A DNA stretch of 11,572 nucleotides from Hyphomicrobiaceae bacterium (GTDB lineage Bacteria; Pseudomonadota; Alphaproteobacteria; Rhizobiales; Hyphomicrobiaceae): assembly GCA_020442225.1 (NCBI GenBank), contig JAGRKR010000109.1, forward strand, positions 1-11,572, given 5' to 3'. This document shows positions 1 to 5,842 of this stretch, one piece after another. The position numbers and the translations under genes are program-made. Under the pieces are notes generated by a model, which saw only the letters and a program-made list of their open reading frames with translations, had not been told where the DNA came from and searched no databases. How positions within the stretch are numbered: the first letter of the stretch is position 1; each line of letters starts with the position of its first letter.

Positions 1-657
1 CTGGCCATCGTCGCCGGTGCGCTCTCGGTCGGCATCGGCTTCGGCCTCCAGAGCATCGTCAACAATTTCGTCTCGGGCCTCATCCTGCTCGTCGAACGCC
101 CGATCAAGGTCGGCGACTGGATCGTCGTCGGCAACGATCAGGGCTTCGTGCGCCGCATCAGCGTGCGCGCGACGGAGATCGAGACGTTCGACCGCTCGAG
201 CCTCATCCTGCCGAACTCCGAGTTGATCACCGGACGCGTCATCAATCTCACCCATCGCAATGCCATGGGCCGCGTCATCATCAATGTCGGAACCGCCTAC
301 TCGTCCGATCCCGCGGAGGTGGTGGCCCTCCTGCGCGAGATCGCCCAGGCTCATCCGACCGTGCTGCGCCATCCCGAGCCGCGCATCGCCTTCGTGGATT
401 TCGGCGCCAGCTCACTGGATTTCTCCGTGCGCGTCTACATCCCCGACATCAAGCGTACGTTCGACGTGCAGACCGATCTGCGCATCGCAATTTTCAAGGC
501 TTTTGCCGAGCGTGGGATCGAGATTCCCTTCCCCCAGCAAGACCTGCACTTGCGCGATCTCGACGGTCTCAAGCAGGCGCTCGCCAAGGTCCTCGCCGAG
601 CGCCAGGGCGGGACCGCGCCGAAGGACGTCACAGAGCCGCCACCAAAGCCCGCCTGA
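1..657 (+). CDS. MscS-family mechanosensitive channel, C-terminal part (5' end outside window)
   Basis: This is the 3' end of a mechanosensitive ion channel of the inner membrane, which releases solutes under hypo-osmotic shock. The frame is open from base 1 with no plausible start, so the gene begins upstream. The 218 visible residues begin in the pore helix: the segment SVGIGFGLQSIVNNFVSGLI (fragment residues 9-28) is the Gly/Ala-patterned TM3 of MscS. It is followed by the family signature ERPIKVGDWI (residues 32-41) and the beta domain (about 42-100, including LPNSELI). The alpha/beta C-terminal vestibule domain runs to about residue 190 and ends in a Pro/Lys-rich tail. Family members of this type range from short MscS to long MscK-like proteins, and the missing N-terminus prevents a choice. 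The stop lies 10 nt from the convergent permease gene, so the two 3' ends nearly touch. The family is clear; the specific subtype is unknown. Confidence 0.93.
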   Translation: MAIVAGALSVGIGFGLQSIVNNFVSGLILLVERPIKVGDWIVVGNDQGFVRRISVRATEIETFDRSSLILPNSELITGRVINLTHRNAMGRVIINVGTAYSSDPAEVVALLREIAQAHPTVLRHPEPRIAFVDFGASSLDFSVRVYIPDIKRTFDVQTDLRIAIFKAFAERGIEIPFPQQDLHLRDLDGLKQALAKVLAERQGGTAPKDVTEPPPKPA

Positions 658-667
658 GGCCTGCCGC

Positions 668-1435
668 TCAGCTCGATAGATAGTCGCGCAGCGCCGCAAG
701 CAGCGTCGTCGCACCGATCACGGCCAGCGTCAGCAAGGCGGCAGGCCGGAAGTTGCGCCCGCCCGAGCGGGCAAAATAACGCCCGCCGACGCGGATCGAG
801 AGGATATAGACGGGCAGCAGGACGAGGCCCATGACCAAGGCCTGGCGTGTGAACAGGCCGAATTGCCAGAGCGGTAACACCGAGGAGATCGTGATCGCCG
901 TCATCGCGGCCAGGACGTTACCACGCTGGCGTTCCGGCGGCCCCGGCCGTGACAACGCCACGGCGACGACGGGCGGTCCACCCATGCCCGACACGCCTTG
1001 CACGAGCCCGCCCGCGATGCCCGCCAGCACCAGCGTCGGCGCCGAGGCATGCTCGAGCCGCCAGCCTTTGCCCAGCATCGCCACCATGAGCAGCACGAGC
1101 ACGGCGATGACGATCTTCATCAGGGCGGGGCTCGCCGCCACCAGCATCCACGTGCCGAAGGGCGCAGCCAGCAGGATGGCCAGCGCCATTGGCGCCACGA
1201 TGGCTCTCTCCGAATGGCGAATGGCGTCCGGCAGGAGCTGAATGAGAGCGGGCACACCGATGATGGTCTGCGCCACGACGGCGATGTGCGGTCCATAAGC
1301 CAGCGTCATCACGGGGACGATGACGAGCGCCGCACCGAAGCCGACGAACCCCCGCATCAACCCGCCGACGGCCACCGCCGCGCAGGCGACGAGAAGGCGG
1401 ACGTCGATCGGCACTCCGAGAATGTCCTGCATCAT
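668..1435 (-). CDS. TauE/SafE-family membrane permease (putative anion/sulfite exporter)
   Basis: This is a 255-aa integral membrane protein of the TauE/SafE (DUF81) family, whose members are proposed to export sulfite, sulfoacetate or other small organic anions. The protein is almost entirely hydrophobic, with about seven to eight membrane segments. It shows the two homologous halves of the family: GLMRGFVGFGAALVIVPV near residues 25-42 and GIAGGLVQGVSGMGGPP near 139-155, both Gly-rich helix starts. Two ATG codons stand in tandem (1435 and 1432). The GGGGG-type ribosome binding site lies only 1 nt before the first and 4 nt before the second, so residue 2 may be the true start. The gene is divergent from the MFS gene at 1808 and may share its regulatory region. 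A link to sulfonate breakdown would fit a nearby ThDP enzyme, but nothing in the sequence shows the substrate. Confidence 0.9.
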   Translation of the reverse strand: MMQDILGVPIDVRLLVACAAVAVGGLMRGFVGFGAALVIVPVMTLAYGPHIAVVAQTIIGVPALIQLLPDAIRHSERAIVAPMALAILLAAPFGTWMLVAASPALMKIVIAVLVLLMVAMLGKGWRLEHASAPTLVLAGIAGGLVQGVSGMGGPPVVAVALSRPGPPERQRGNVLAAMTAITISSVLPLWQFGLFTRQALVMGLVLLPVYILSIRVGGRYFARSGGRNFRPAALLTLAVIGATTLLAALRDYLSS

Positions 1436-1537
1436 GCCCCCTGCTCACGCTCAGCCCCGACGCCCCGAACCGCTGGCGGCCGGCCGTCAGAATGGCGCGA
1501 CGCCACGCCCCTTGCCAGCGCAATCACGCCGGGGCGG

Positions 1538-1573
1538 CGGGATCGTGCCGGCGACCTGTCGCTGGCGATCCCG
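1538..1573. repeat. Strong hairpin, 15 bp with 4-nt loop
   Basis: CGGGATCG (1538-1545) pairs perfectly with CGATCCCG (1566-1573). After a two-base bulge (1546-1547), bases 1548-1554 pair with 1559-1565 with one G-T wobble, leaving the loop CCTG (1555-1558). No T-run follows on either strand, so it is not a standard intrinsic terminator. It lies about 100 nt upstream of the permease start on the minus strand and 235 nt upstream of the MFS start on the plus strand. It could act as an RNA element, a protein-binding palindrome or a remnant of a small mobile repeat. Confidence 0.6.
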
Positions 1574-1619
1574 GCAAGGGCCACGCACGCCGCTCTGGCG
1601 CCGGCTGGCAAATCAGCTA

Positions 1620-1727
1620 GGCTGCGATCGCTCGAGATGAAACCGCGTCGTGGTTCCGTCGCGGGCGTGACTGCCCCCGCTTCTTCGATCAGATGTGCGA
1701 ACCACGACGCCGAGGGATCGCACAGCC
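1620..1727. repeat. Long interrupted inverted repeat with 42-nt centre
   Basis: The core is a perfect 12-bp inverted repeat: GCGTCGTGGTTC at 1645-1656 against GAACCACGACGC at 1699-1710. The arms continue outward: CTCG (1631-1634) with CGAG (1711-1714), GCGATC (1624-1629) with GATCGC (1716-1721), and GGCT (1620-1623) with AGCC (1724-1727). The interruptions are a 10-nt bulge on the left (1635-1644), one G/G mismatch and a 2-nt bulge on the right (1722-1723). That gives 26 pairs in total. Inside the 42-nt centre, GCGGG (1661-1665) can pair with CCCGC (1676-1680). The right arm ends 80 nt before the MFS start codon, so it could lie in that gene's leader RNA. Confidence 0.6.
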
Positions 1728-1807
1728 GAGCCTCTCGCTGTCGATGATGCCCCGAAGGGTGCTCCCCGACGCGACCGCCACCCGCCGCAGCCGGAGTTCT
1801 GCAAACC

Positions 1808-3010
1808 ATGCCTTTCGAGCGACGCGTGCTCATCTGGATGTGCATGCTGATCGCCGTGAACCAGCTCGGGTTCGGCGCGGTCGTGCCATCGCTGGCCCTT
1901 TATGCGCAGTCGTTCGGCGTGACGGCCTCTGCGATCGGCATGGCCGTGGCCATCTACGGGCTCGCCCGGTTCGTCGTGGCGCTGCCGGCCGGTCAACTGT
2001 CCGATCGCATCGGCCGGCGGCCGACATTGGCGCTCGGCGGGCTGATCTCCAGCATCGGGAACCTCTGGTGCGCGTGGGCGACGGGTTACCCCGAATTCAT
2101 CCTCGCGCGGTTCGTCGCGGGACTGGGCGCCGGCCTGGTCGTGACGACCGGCCAGGTCGTGCTGGCCGACATCACCACGCCGGCCACGCGCGGGCGCACC
2201 ATCGCGATCTATCAGGGCACCTTCATCTTCGCCGTCGGCATCGGTCCTTTTCCGGGCGGTCTCATCGCCGAGCATTTCGGCCTGTCGGCCCCGTTCGTGG
2301 CCTATGGCGTCGCCAGCCTGCTGGCGACCGTCGTCGCCTGGTTCGCCGTGTCCGAGACGCGGGACCTCTCGCGCATGGCCGGCGGCAAGGGACAGGTGAC
2401 GCTGCCGCCCTTCATGACGCAGCTGCGTCTGCTCGGCGGCCAGGTCGGTTTCCTTCTCGTCAGCCTCATCTCGCTGATGAACACGGTGGTGCGGACCGGC
2501 GGGCTGTTCGCGGTGATTCCCGTCCTCGCCTCCACCCGGCTCGGCCTTTCGGTCAGCGCCATCGGCTTCGCGCTGATGCTCGGCAGCCTCGCGGGGCTCG
2601 TGGCTGGCTATGGCGCGGGCATGCTCACGGACCTGTTCGGGCGCAAGACCGTGATCGTGCCGGCGACGCTGCTGACCGGCGTCTCGATGGTGCTCTTCTG
2701 TGTGGCCCCCTCCTACTCGTGGTTCATCGCCGCCAGTATCGTCTGGGGCATGGCGAGTTCCGCGAGCGGCACGGCGCCCGCCGCCTATGCCGCCGATTCC
2801 GCGCCGCCCGGCATGAACGCGGCCGCCATCAGCACCTATCGCATGACCGGCGACGCCGGCTACGTCATCGGTCCCCTGCTGCTCGGCCTCATCGTCGACC
2901 TGCACGGCCCCGTGGCGGCGCTCCTCACCGGCGCTGCGGCGCTCGTCGCGGTCGGTCTGGCCTTTGCCATCGCCGCGCCGGAAACGCATCGCGCCCGGGG
3001 CGGGCGCTGA
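1808..3010 (+). CDS. MFS transporter, 12-TM DHA1-like drug/metabolite exporter
   Basis: This is a 400-aa major facilitator superfamily protein of the inner membrane, probably a proton-coupled antiporter. The length and about 12 hydrophobic segments fit the family. MFS motif A is clear between TM2 and TM3 (GQLSDRIGRRP, residues 62-72), with its second-half counterpart GMLTDLFGRKT at 271-281. A motif B-like helix with its arginine is RFVAGLGAGL (101-110). The antiporter-type motif C region is GIGPFPGGLIAEHFG (144-158), which suggests export rather than uptake; this is inference. The start was chosen because the first helix begins directly after MPFERR and a GGAG lies 11 nt upstream. The last codons lie within a GC-rich hairpin (2997-3026). 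It is 158 nt upstream of the ThDP enzyme, so it may belong to the same transcription unit and export a product, or import a substrate, of that pathway. Confidence 0.92.
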   Translation: MPFERRVLIWMCMLIAVNQLGFGAVVPSLALYAQSFGVTASAIGMAVAIYGLARFVVALPAGQLSDRIGRRPTLALGGLISSIGNLWCAWATGYPEFILARFVAGLGAGLVVTTGQVVLADITTPATRGRTIAIYQGTFIFAVGIGPFPGGLIAEHFGLSAPFVAYGVASLLATVVAWFAVSETRDLSRMAGGKGQVTLPPFMTQLRLLGGQVGFLLVSLISLMNTVVRTGGLFAVIPVLASTRLGLSVSAIGFALMLGSLAGLVAGYGAGMLTDLFGRKTVIVPATLLTGVSMVLFCVAPSYSWFIAASIVWGMASSASGTAPAAYAADSAPPGMNAAAISTYRMTGDAGYVIGPLLLGLIVDLHGPVAALLTGAAALVAVGLAFAIAAPETHRARGGR

Positions 3011-3026
3011 GCCGGCGCCGCGCCCC
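2997..3026 (+). terminator. GC-rich hairpin over the MFS stop codon, possible terminator without T-tract
   Basis: GGGGCGGGCGC (2997-3007) pairs with bases 3015-3026 through 11 pairs with one bulged G (3020). The stop codon TGA sits in the seven-base loop. No T-run follows, so termination is uncertain. A second small hairpin, GGCAGC-GGG-GCTGCC, lies at 3060-3074. Together they may reduce read-through into the ThDP gene. Confidence 0.35.
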
Positions 3027-3106
3027 GTCCAGGCCGTCGGTCGACGCACCTAGGCGCTTGGCAGCGGGGCTGCCGGTCCACTAACATCGGCCGACCCGAC
3101 CCTCCG

Positions 3107-3148
3107 CCCCCTTCCCATCCCCGACATCCGCCCATCCCATCCCCACCC
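3107..3148. repeat. C-run tract with minus-strand G-quadruplex potential
   Basis: Seven runs of three or more C occur in 42 bases: 3107-3111, 3114-3116, 3119-3122, 3131-3133, 3136-3138, 3141-3144 and 3146-3148. The last four form CCCATCCCATCCCCACCC (3131-3148), whose complement is a textbook G3+N1-7 four-run quadruplex motif with loops of 1, 2 and 2 bases. The tract ends 20 nt before the ThDP gene start. It lies on the template strand in its G form, so a quadruplex would sit in front of RNA polymerase, while the mRNA leader would be C-rich and unstructured. It is also a short CCCATCC-like repeat. Confidence 0.7.
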
Positions 3149-3168
3149 ACGCAGATCAGGACCCCGAC

Positions 3169-4860
3169 ATGAAGAAGCCGGTGCTCTACAACGCCCTCGC
3201 GGAGGCCTTCGTGGCCGAAGGCGTCGACACGCAATTCATCCTGATGGGCGACGGCAACATGCACTGGACATCGGCGCTGGCCGCACTGCCGGGCGTCGAG
3301 ACCATCCACGTGCGCCACGAGCATTGCACGGTCGCTGCGGCGATGGCCTACCATCTCGCGACCGGCAAGATCGCCGCGGCCTCGGTCACCTGCGGGCCGG
3401 GCCTGACGCAGCTCATGACGGCGCTGCCTGCCGCGGTCCGGGCGCACCTGCCGGTCGTGGTCTTCTCCGGCGAAAGCCCGATCAACGCCAAATTCTACAA
3501 TCAGGCCATCGACCAGGCGCCGTTCATCGTCGCCACGGGCGCCCACTACATCGCCGCCCACAGCGTCGCCCGCATGCTGGACTACGTCCGCGAGGCCTTC
3601 CACGTCGCCCGCCACGAGCGCCGGCCCGTGGTCATCGGTGTGCCCTACGACCTCCAGAAGCTGCCGTACACCGCGAGTGCACCCTACGTGCCCTCGACGC
3701 AATTCATGCCCGATGGCGGACGCACGCATCCCGACCCCGAGCAGATCGCACGTCTTGTCGAGCGTGTGCGCACCGCCAAGCGCCCTGTCGTGATCGGCGG
3801 CCGCGGCGTGCTGCGCTCGGGAGCCAAGGCCGTCGTCGAGGCGCTGGCGGATCGCTGCGGCGCCGCCCTCGCCAACACGCTGCCGGGGCGCGGCATGTTC
3901 GACCACCATCCCTTCTCGCTCGGCGTCAGCGGCGGCTATGCGTCCACGCTCTGCCGCGAGGTCATGGCCAGCGCCGATCTCGTTCTGGTCGTCGGCGCCA
4001 GCCTCTCCTACTACACGGTCGACGGCGGGCATCTCTTCCCCGACGCCTTCGTGGCCCAGATCGACGAGGCGCCGCGCGGTCTCAAGGACGGGATGAGCGC
4101 GGCGAACCTCTACGTCAAGGCGGATGCGCGCGCGAGTGTGGAGGCGCTGCTGGCGGCGCTCGATCGCACGCTCGGCGCCGGCGGCAAGACCGCCGCCACA
4201 CTGCGCACGAACGAGCTCGCGCACCGCATCGCCAACGAGCCGCCCGACGACGTGGCCTTCGACATCGCGCCCGGCGTCCTCGATCCGCGCGCCGTGATCC
4301 GCGCCCTCGACGACGTCATCCCCAAGGACTGGCACGTCGTCAGCGGCTCCGGGCATCAGGCCTACTTCAACTCGCAGATGCGCGGCCGGCCGCCGGAGCT
4401 GTACACCTCCATTCGTGAATTCGGAGCCATCGGCAACGGCCTCTCCTTTGCTCTCGGCGTGGCTGCGGCCCGTCGCCAGGGTCCGGACAGCAGGATCGTG
4501 CTCATCGAGGGCGACGGCAGCCTTCTCATGCACATCCAGGAGCTGGAAACCCTCAAGCGTCACGGGCTCAGGGTGCTCATCTGCGTCATGAACGACGGCG
4601 CCTACGGGGCCGAGATCCACAAGTTCCGCGGCGAGGGCGTCGACGACTCCGGCGCCATCTTCGGACGGCCTCCGTTCGAGAGCATCGCGCGCGGCTTCGG
4701 CCTGCGGGGCGCAGAAGTGCGCGATCTCGCGGCGCTGCCGGGCCTCTTTGCGGATTTCGTCCGTCAGGGTGAGACCGAGGTCTGGAACCTGCAGATCTCC
4801 GACCAGGTCACCGCCCCCAACATGCGCCGCACCGTGCAGCGCGGTCACGGGGTCGTCTGA
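3169..4860 (+). CDS. Thiamine diphosphate-dependent enzyme (acetolactate synthase / benzoylformate decarboxylase superfamily)
   Basis: This is a 563-aa cytoplasmic enzyme predicted to use ThDP and Mg2+ to decarboxylate a 2-oxoacid, cleave a 2-hydroxyacyl compound or join aldehydes. The three-domain order is complete. The N-terminal PYR domain (about 1-165) has the catalytic cofactor-activating glutamate E51 in the motif RHEHCTVAAAMAY. The central domain (about 190-330) includes KRPVVIGGRGV at 204-214. The C-terminal PP domain (about 370-545) has the Mg/diphosphate motif beginning GDGS (448-451) and ending N475-D476. Most relatives have NN at that last point, so ND is a mild deviation. The start ATG has CAGGA seven nt upstream. 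An SDR follows 31 nt after the stop, so the two are probably co-transcribed and the SDR may reduce or oxidise the product. No small regulatory ALS subunit is nearby, so this is unlikely to be the branched-chain biosynthetic enzyme. Substrate unknown. Confidence 0.92.
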   Translation: MKKPVLYNALAEAFVAEGVDTQFILMGDGNMHWTSALAALPGVETIHVRHEHCTVAAAMAYHLATGKIAAASVTCGPGLTQLMTALPAAVRAHLPVVVFSGESPINAKFYNQAIDQAPFIVATGAHYIAAHSVARMLDYVREAFHVARHERRPVVIGVPYDLQKLPYTASAPYVPSTQFMPDGGRTHPDPEQIARLVERVRTAKRPVVIGGRGVLRSGAKAVVEALADRCGAALANTLPGRGMFDHHPFSLGVSGGYASTLCREVMASADLVLVVGASLSYYTVDGGHLFPDAFVAQIDEAPRGLKDGMSAANLYVKADARASVEALLAALDRTLGAGGKTAATLRTNELAHRIANEPPDDVAFDIAPGVLDPRAVIRALDDVIPKDWHVVSGSGHQAYFNSQMRGRPPELYTSIREFGAIGNGLSFALGVAAARRQGPDSRIVLIEGDGSLLMHIQELETLKRHGLRVLICVMNDGAYGAEIHKFRGEGVDDSGAIFGRPPFESIARGFGLRGAEVRDLAALPGLFADFVRQGETEVWNLQISDQVTAPNMRRTVQRGHGVV

Positions 4861-4874
4861 CCGCCTCGTCCAAC

Positions 4875-4881
4875 AGGAGGG
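4875..4881 (+). promoter_or_regulatory. Ribosome binding site that fixes the SDR 1 start
   Basis: AGGAGGG lies 10 nt before ATG 4892 and 13 nt before ATG 4895. The frame is open further upstream into the ThDP gene, to 4748. This strong site, and the position of the Rossmann motif only 15 residues after the ATG, show that the longer reading is wrong. Confidence 0.75.
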
Positions 4882-4891
4882 AGTGCCCGTC

Positions 4892-5686
4892 ATGATGCCG
4901 GCTGAATTCGACGTGACAGGAAAGGTCGTGCTCGTCACTGGCGCGGGACGCGGCATCGGCAGAGGCATCGCAGAGGTGCTGGCCGAGGCCGGCGCCGACG
5001 TGGCGCTCAACGCGCTCACACCGCGCTATGTCGAGGCGGCGGCGCGGGAGATCGCGCAGTCCTCGGGACGGCGCGTCGTGCCCGTCATCGCCGACGTCAC
5101 GGCATCCGGCGACGTGGCGCGCGCCGTCGAGACGGTGCTCGCCACGTTCGGCCGCATCGACGTGCTCGTGAATGCGCTCGGCGACTCCATCCGCAAGCCG
5201 CTCGTGTCGCCGCCCGACGGCGCAACGCCTGCGACGATGATCTCCGATGACGAGCTGCGGCGCATCATGGACCTCAACCTCACGGAGGCGCTGCTCTGCA
5301 CCCGCGCCGTCGGTCCGCACATGCTCGCGCGCCGCTCCGGCAAGGTCATCAACATCGCCTCCTGGACCGCCCATCAAGGCGGGCGCGATCTCGTGCTCTA
5401 CACGACCGCAAAGACGGCGCTCGCCGGTTTCACGCGCGCCCAGGCGCTCGACTGGGCACCGTACGGCATCCAGGTCAACGCCATCGCGCCCGGCATCTTC
5501 CCGGACGTCGTGACCTCGGGTGAGGACGGCTTCAGGAGTTCAACGGAGCGCGCCCGGAAGATCGTGCCGCTCGGCCGCGCCGGCCGCCTGCGCGAGGTCG
5601 GCATGCTCGCCCTCTATCTCGCCTCGGGTGCCTCCGACTACATGACCGGGCAGACGCTCCTGCTCGACGGCGGTCTCGGGCTGTAG
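4892..5686 (+). CDS. Short-chain dehydrogenase/reductase (classical SDR) 1
   Basis: This is a 264-aa NAD(P)-dependent oxidoreductase acting on an alcohol or ketone group, soluble and probably tetrameric like other classical SDRs. The cofactor motif TGAGRGIG is at 16-23. The active-site tetrad is complete: N129 (LNL), S157, Y170 and K174 (YTTAK). The usual NNAG structural motif reads NALG (94-97). The C-terminus ends with the family pattern TGQTLLLDGG. A longer than usual segment with a PPDGATP stretch (107-113) lies before helix 4, probably near the substrate pocket. There is no acidic residue at the end of beta 2 (VALNALTPR), which leaves NADP or NAD open. It follows the ThDP enzyme by 31 nt and probably processes the same intermediate. 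FabG-type lipid synthesis is unlikely given the context. Confidence 0.92.
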   Translation: MMPAEFDVTGKVVLVTGAGRGIGRGIAEVLAEAGADVALNALTPRYVEAAAREIAQSSGRRVVPVIADVTASGDVARAVETVLATFGRIDVLVNALGDSIRKPLVSPPDGATPATMISDDELRRIMDLNLTEALLCTRAVGPHMLARRSGKVINIASWTAHQGGRDLVLYTTAKTALAGFTRAQALDWAPYGIQVNAIAPGIFPDVVTSGEDGFRSSTERARKIVPLGRAGRLREVGMLALYLASGASDYMTGQTLLLDGGLGL

Positions 5687-5842
5687 GTGGGGGCGCCATG
5701 CGCTCTCGGCCGCGTCGCTCGCGGTGGGCTTCGGCTCAACCCGCCAGCCCGGCGCCTGCGCCAGCGCAAAGCCCGTTTCCTGCCGGGCGATCCTGGTCTA
5801 GCGTCAGGGCTGTGACGGGCGCGACGAGGCGGACGGACCACC
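5687..5842 (+). other. Intergenic region with several small hairpins
   Basis: This gap separates SDR 1 from the kinase gene. A small stem GGGC-TTCG-GCTC (5726-5737) closes on a stabilising TTCG loop and can be enclosed by GGTGGG/CCCGCC pairing. GGCGC-CT-GCGCC follows at 5751-5762, and GCCCG/CGGGC flank TTTCCTGC a little further on. No T-tract is seen, so termination or processing here is only a possibility. I could not identify a promoter. Confidence 0.35.

Larger units (their letters stand above)
1436..1807. other. Divergent intergenic region rich in inverted repeats
   Basis: This 372-nt gap lies between the divergent permease and MFS genes and must hold both promoters. I see no convincing protein: reading frames across it translate to Arg/Ala/Pro/Ser-rich peptides without hydrophobic cores. 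I found no clear -35/-10 pair. It does hold several long inverted repeats (1538-1573 and 1620-1727, listed separately). In addition, CCCTTGCC (1509-1516) can pair with GGCAAGGG (1573-1580), and the overlapping TTGCCAGC (1512-1519) can pair with GCTGGCAA (1604-1611). These pairings are mutually exclusive. The MFS start at 1808 has a GGAG (1793-1796) 11 nt before it. Confidence 0.6.

Noticed and set aside
658..667. Bidirectional terminator between the convergent channel and permease genes
   Set aside because: The gap is only 10 nt and I found no convincing stem with T-runs on either strand.
1432..1845. Minus-strand frame of 137 codons ending in an ATGA overlap with the permease start
   Set aside because: The overlap is suggestive of coupling, but the peptide is Arg/Ala/Pro/Ser-rich with no domain-like pattern, begins inside the MFS gene and covers the inverted repeats. 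I judge it to be chance.
1613..3049. Minus-strand open frame of 478 codons opposite the first MFS gene
   Set aside because: The translation is extremely rich in Arg, Gly, Asp and His with no hydrophobic core; the plus strand encodes a clear MFS protein.
4748..4891. Longer N-terminus for SDR 1 within the ThDP gene
   Set aside because: It would overlap the ThDP gene by more than 100 nt and add a Ser/Pro-rich extension before the Rossmann fold. AGGAGGG at 4875-4881 points to ATG 4892.
2860..5019. Minus-strand open frame of 719 codons opposite the ThDP gene
   Set aside because: It lies antisense to a gene with complete catalytic motifs, and its translation is His/Arg/Gly/Asp-rich without domains. 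It is a composition effect of GC-rich codons on the other strand.
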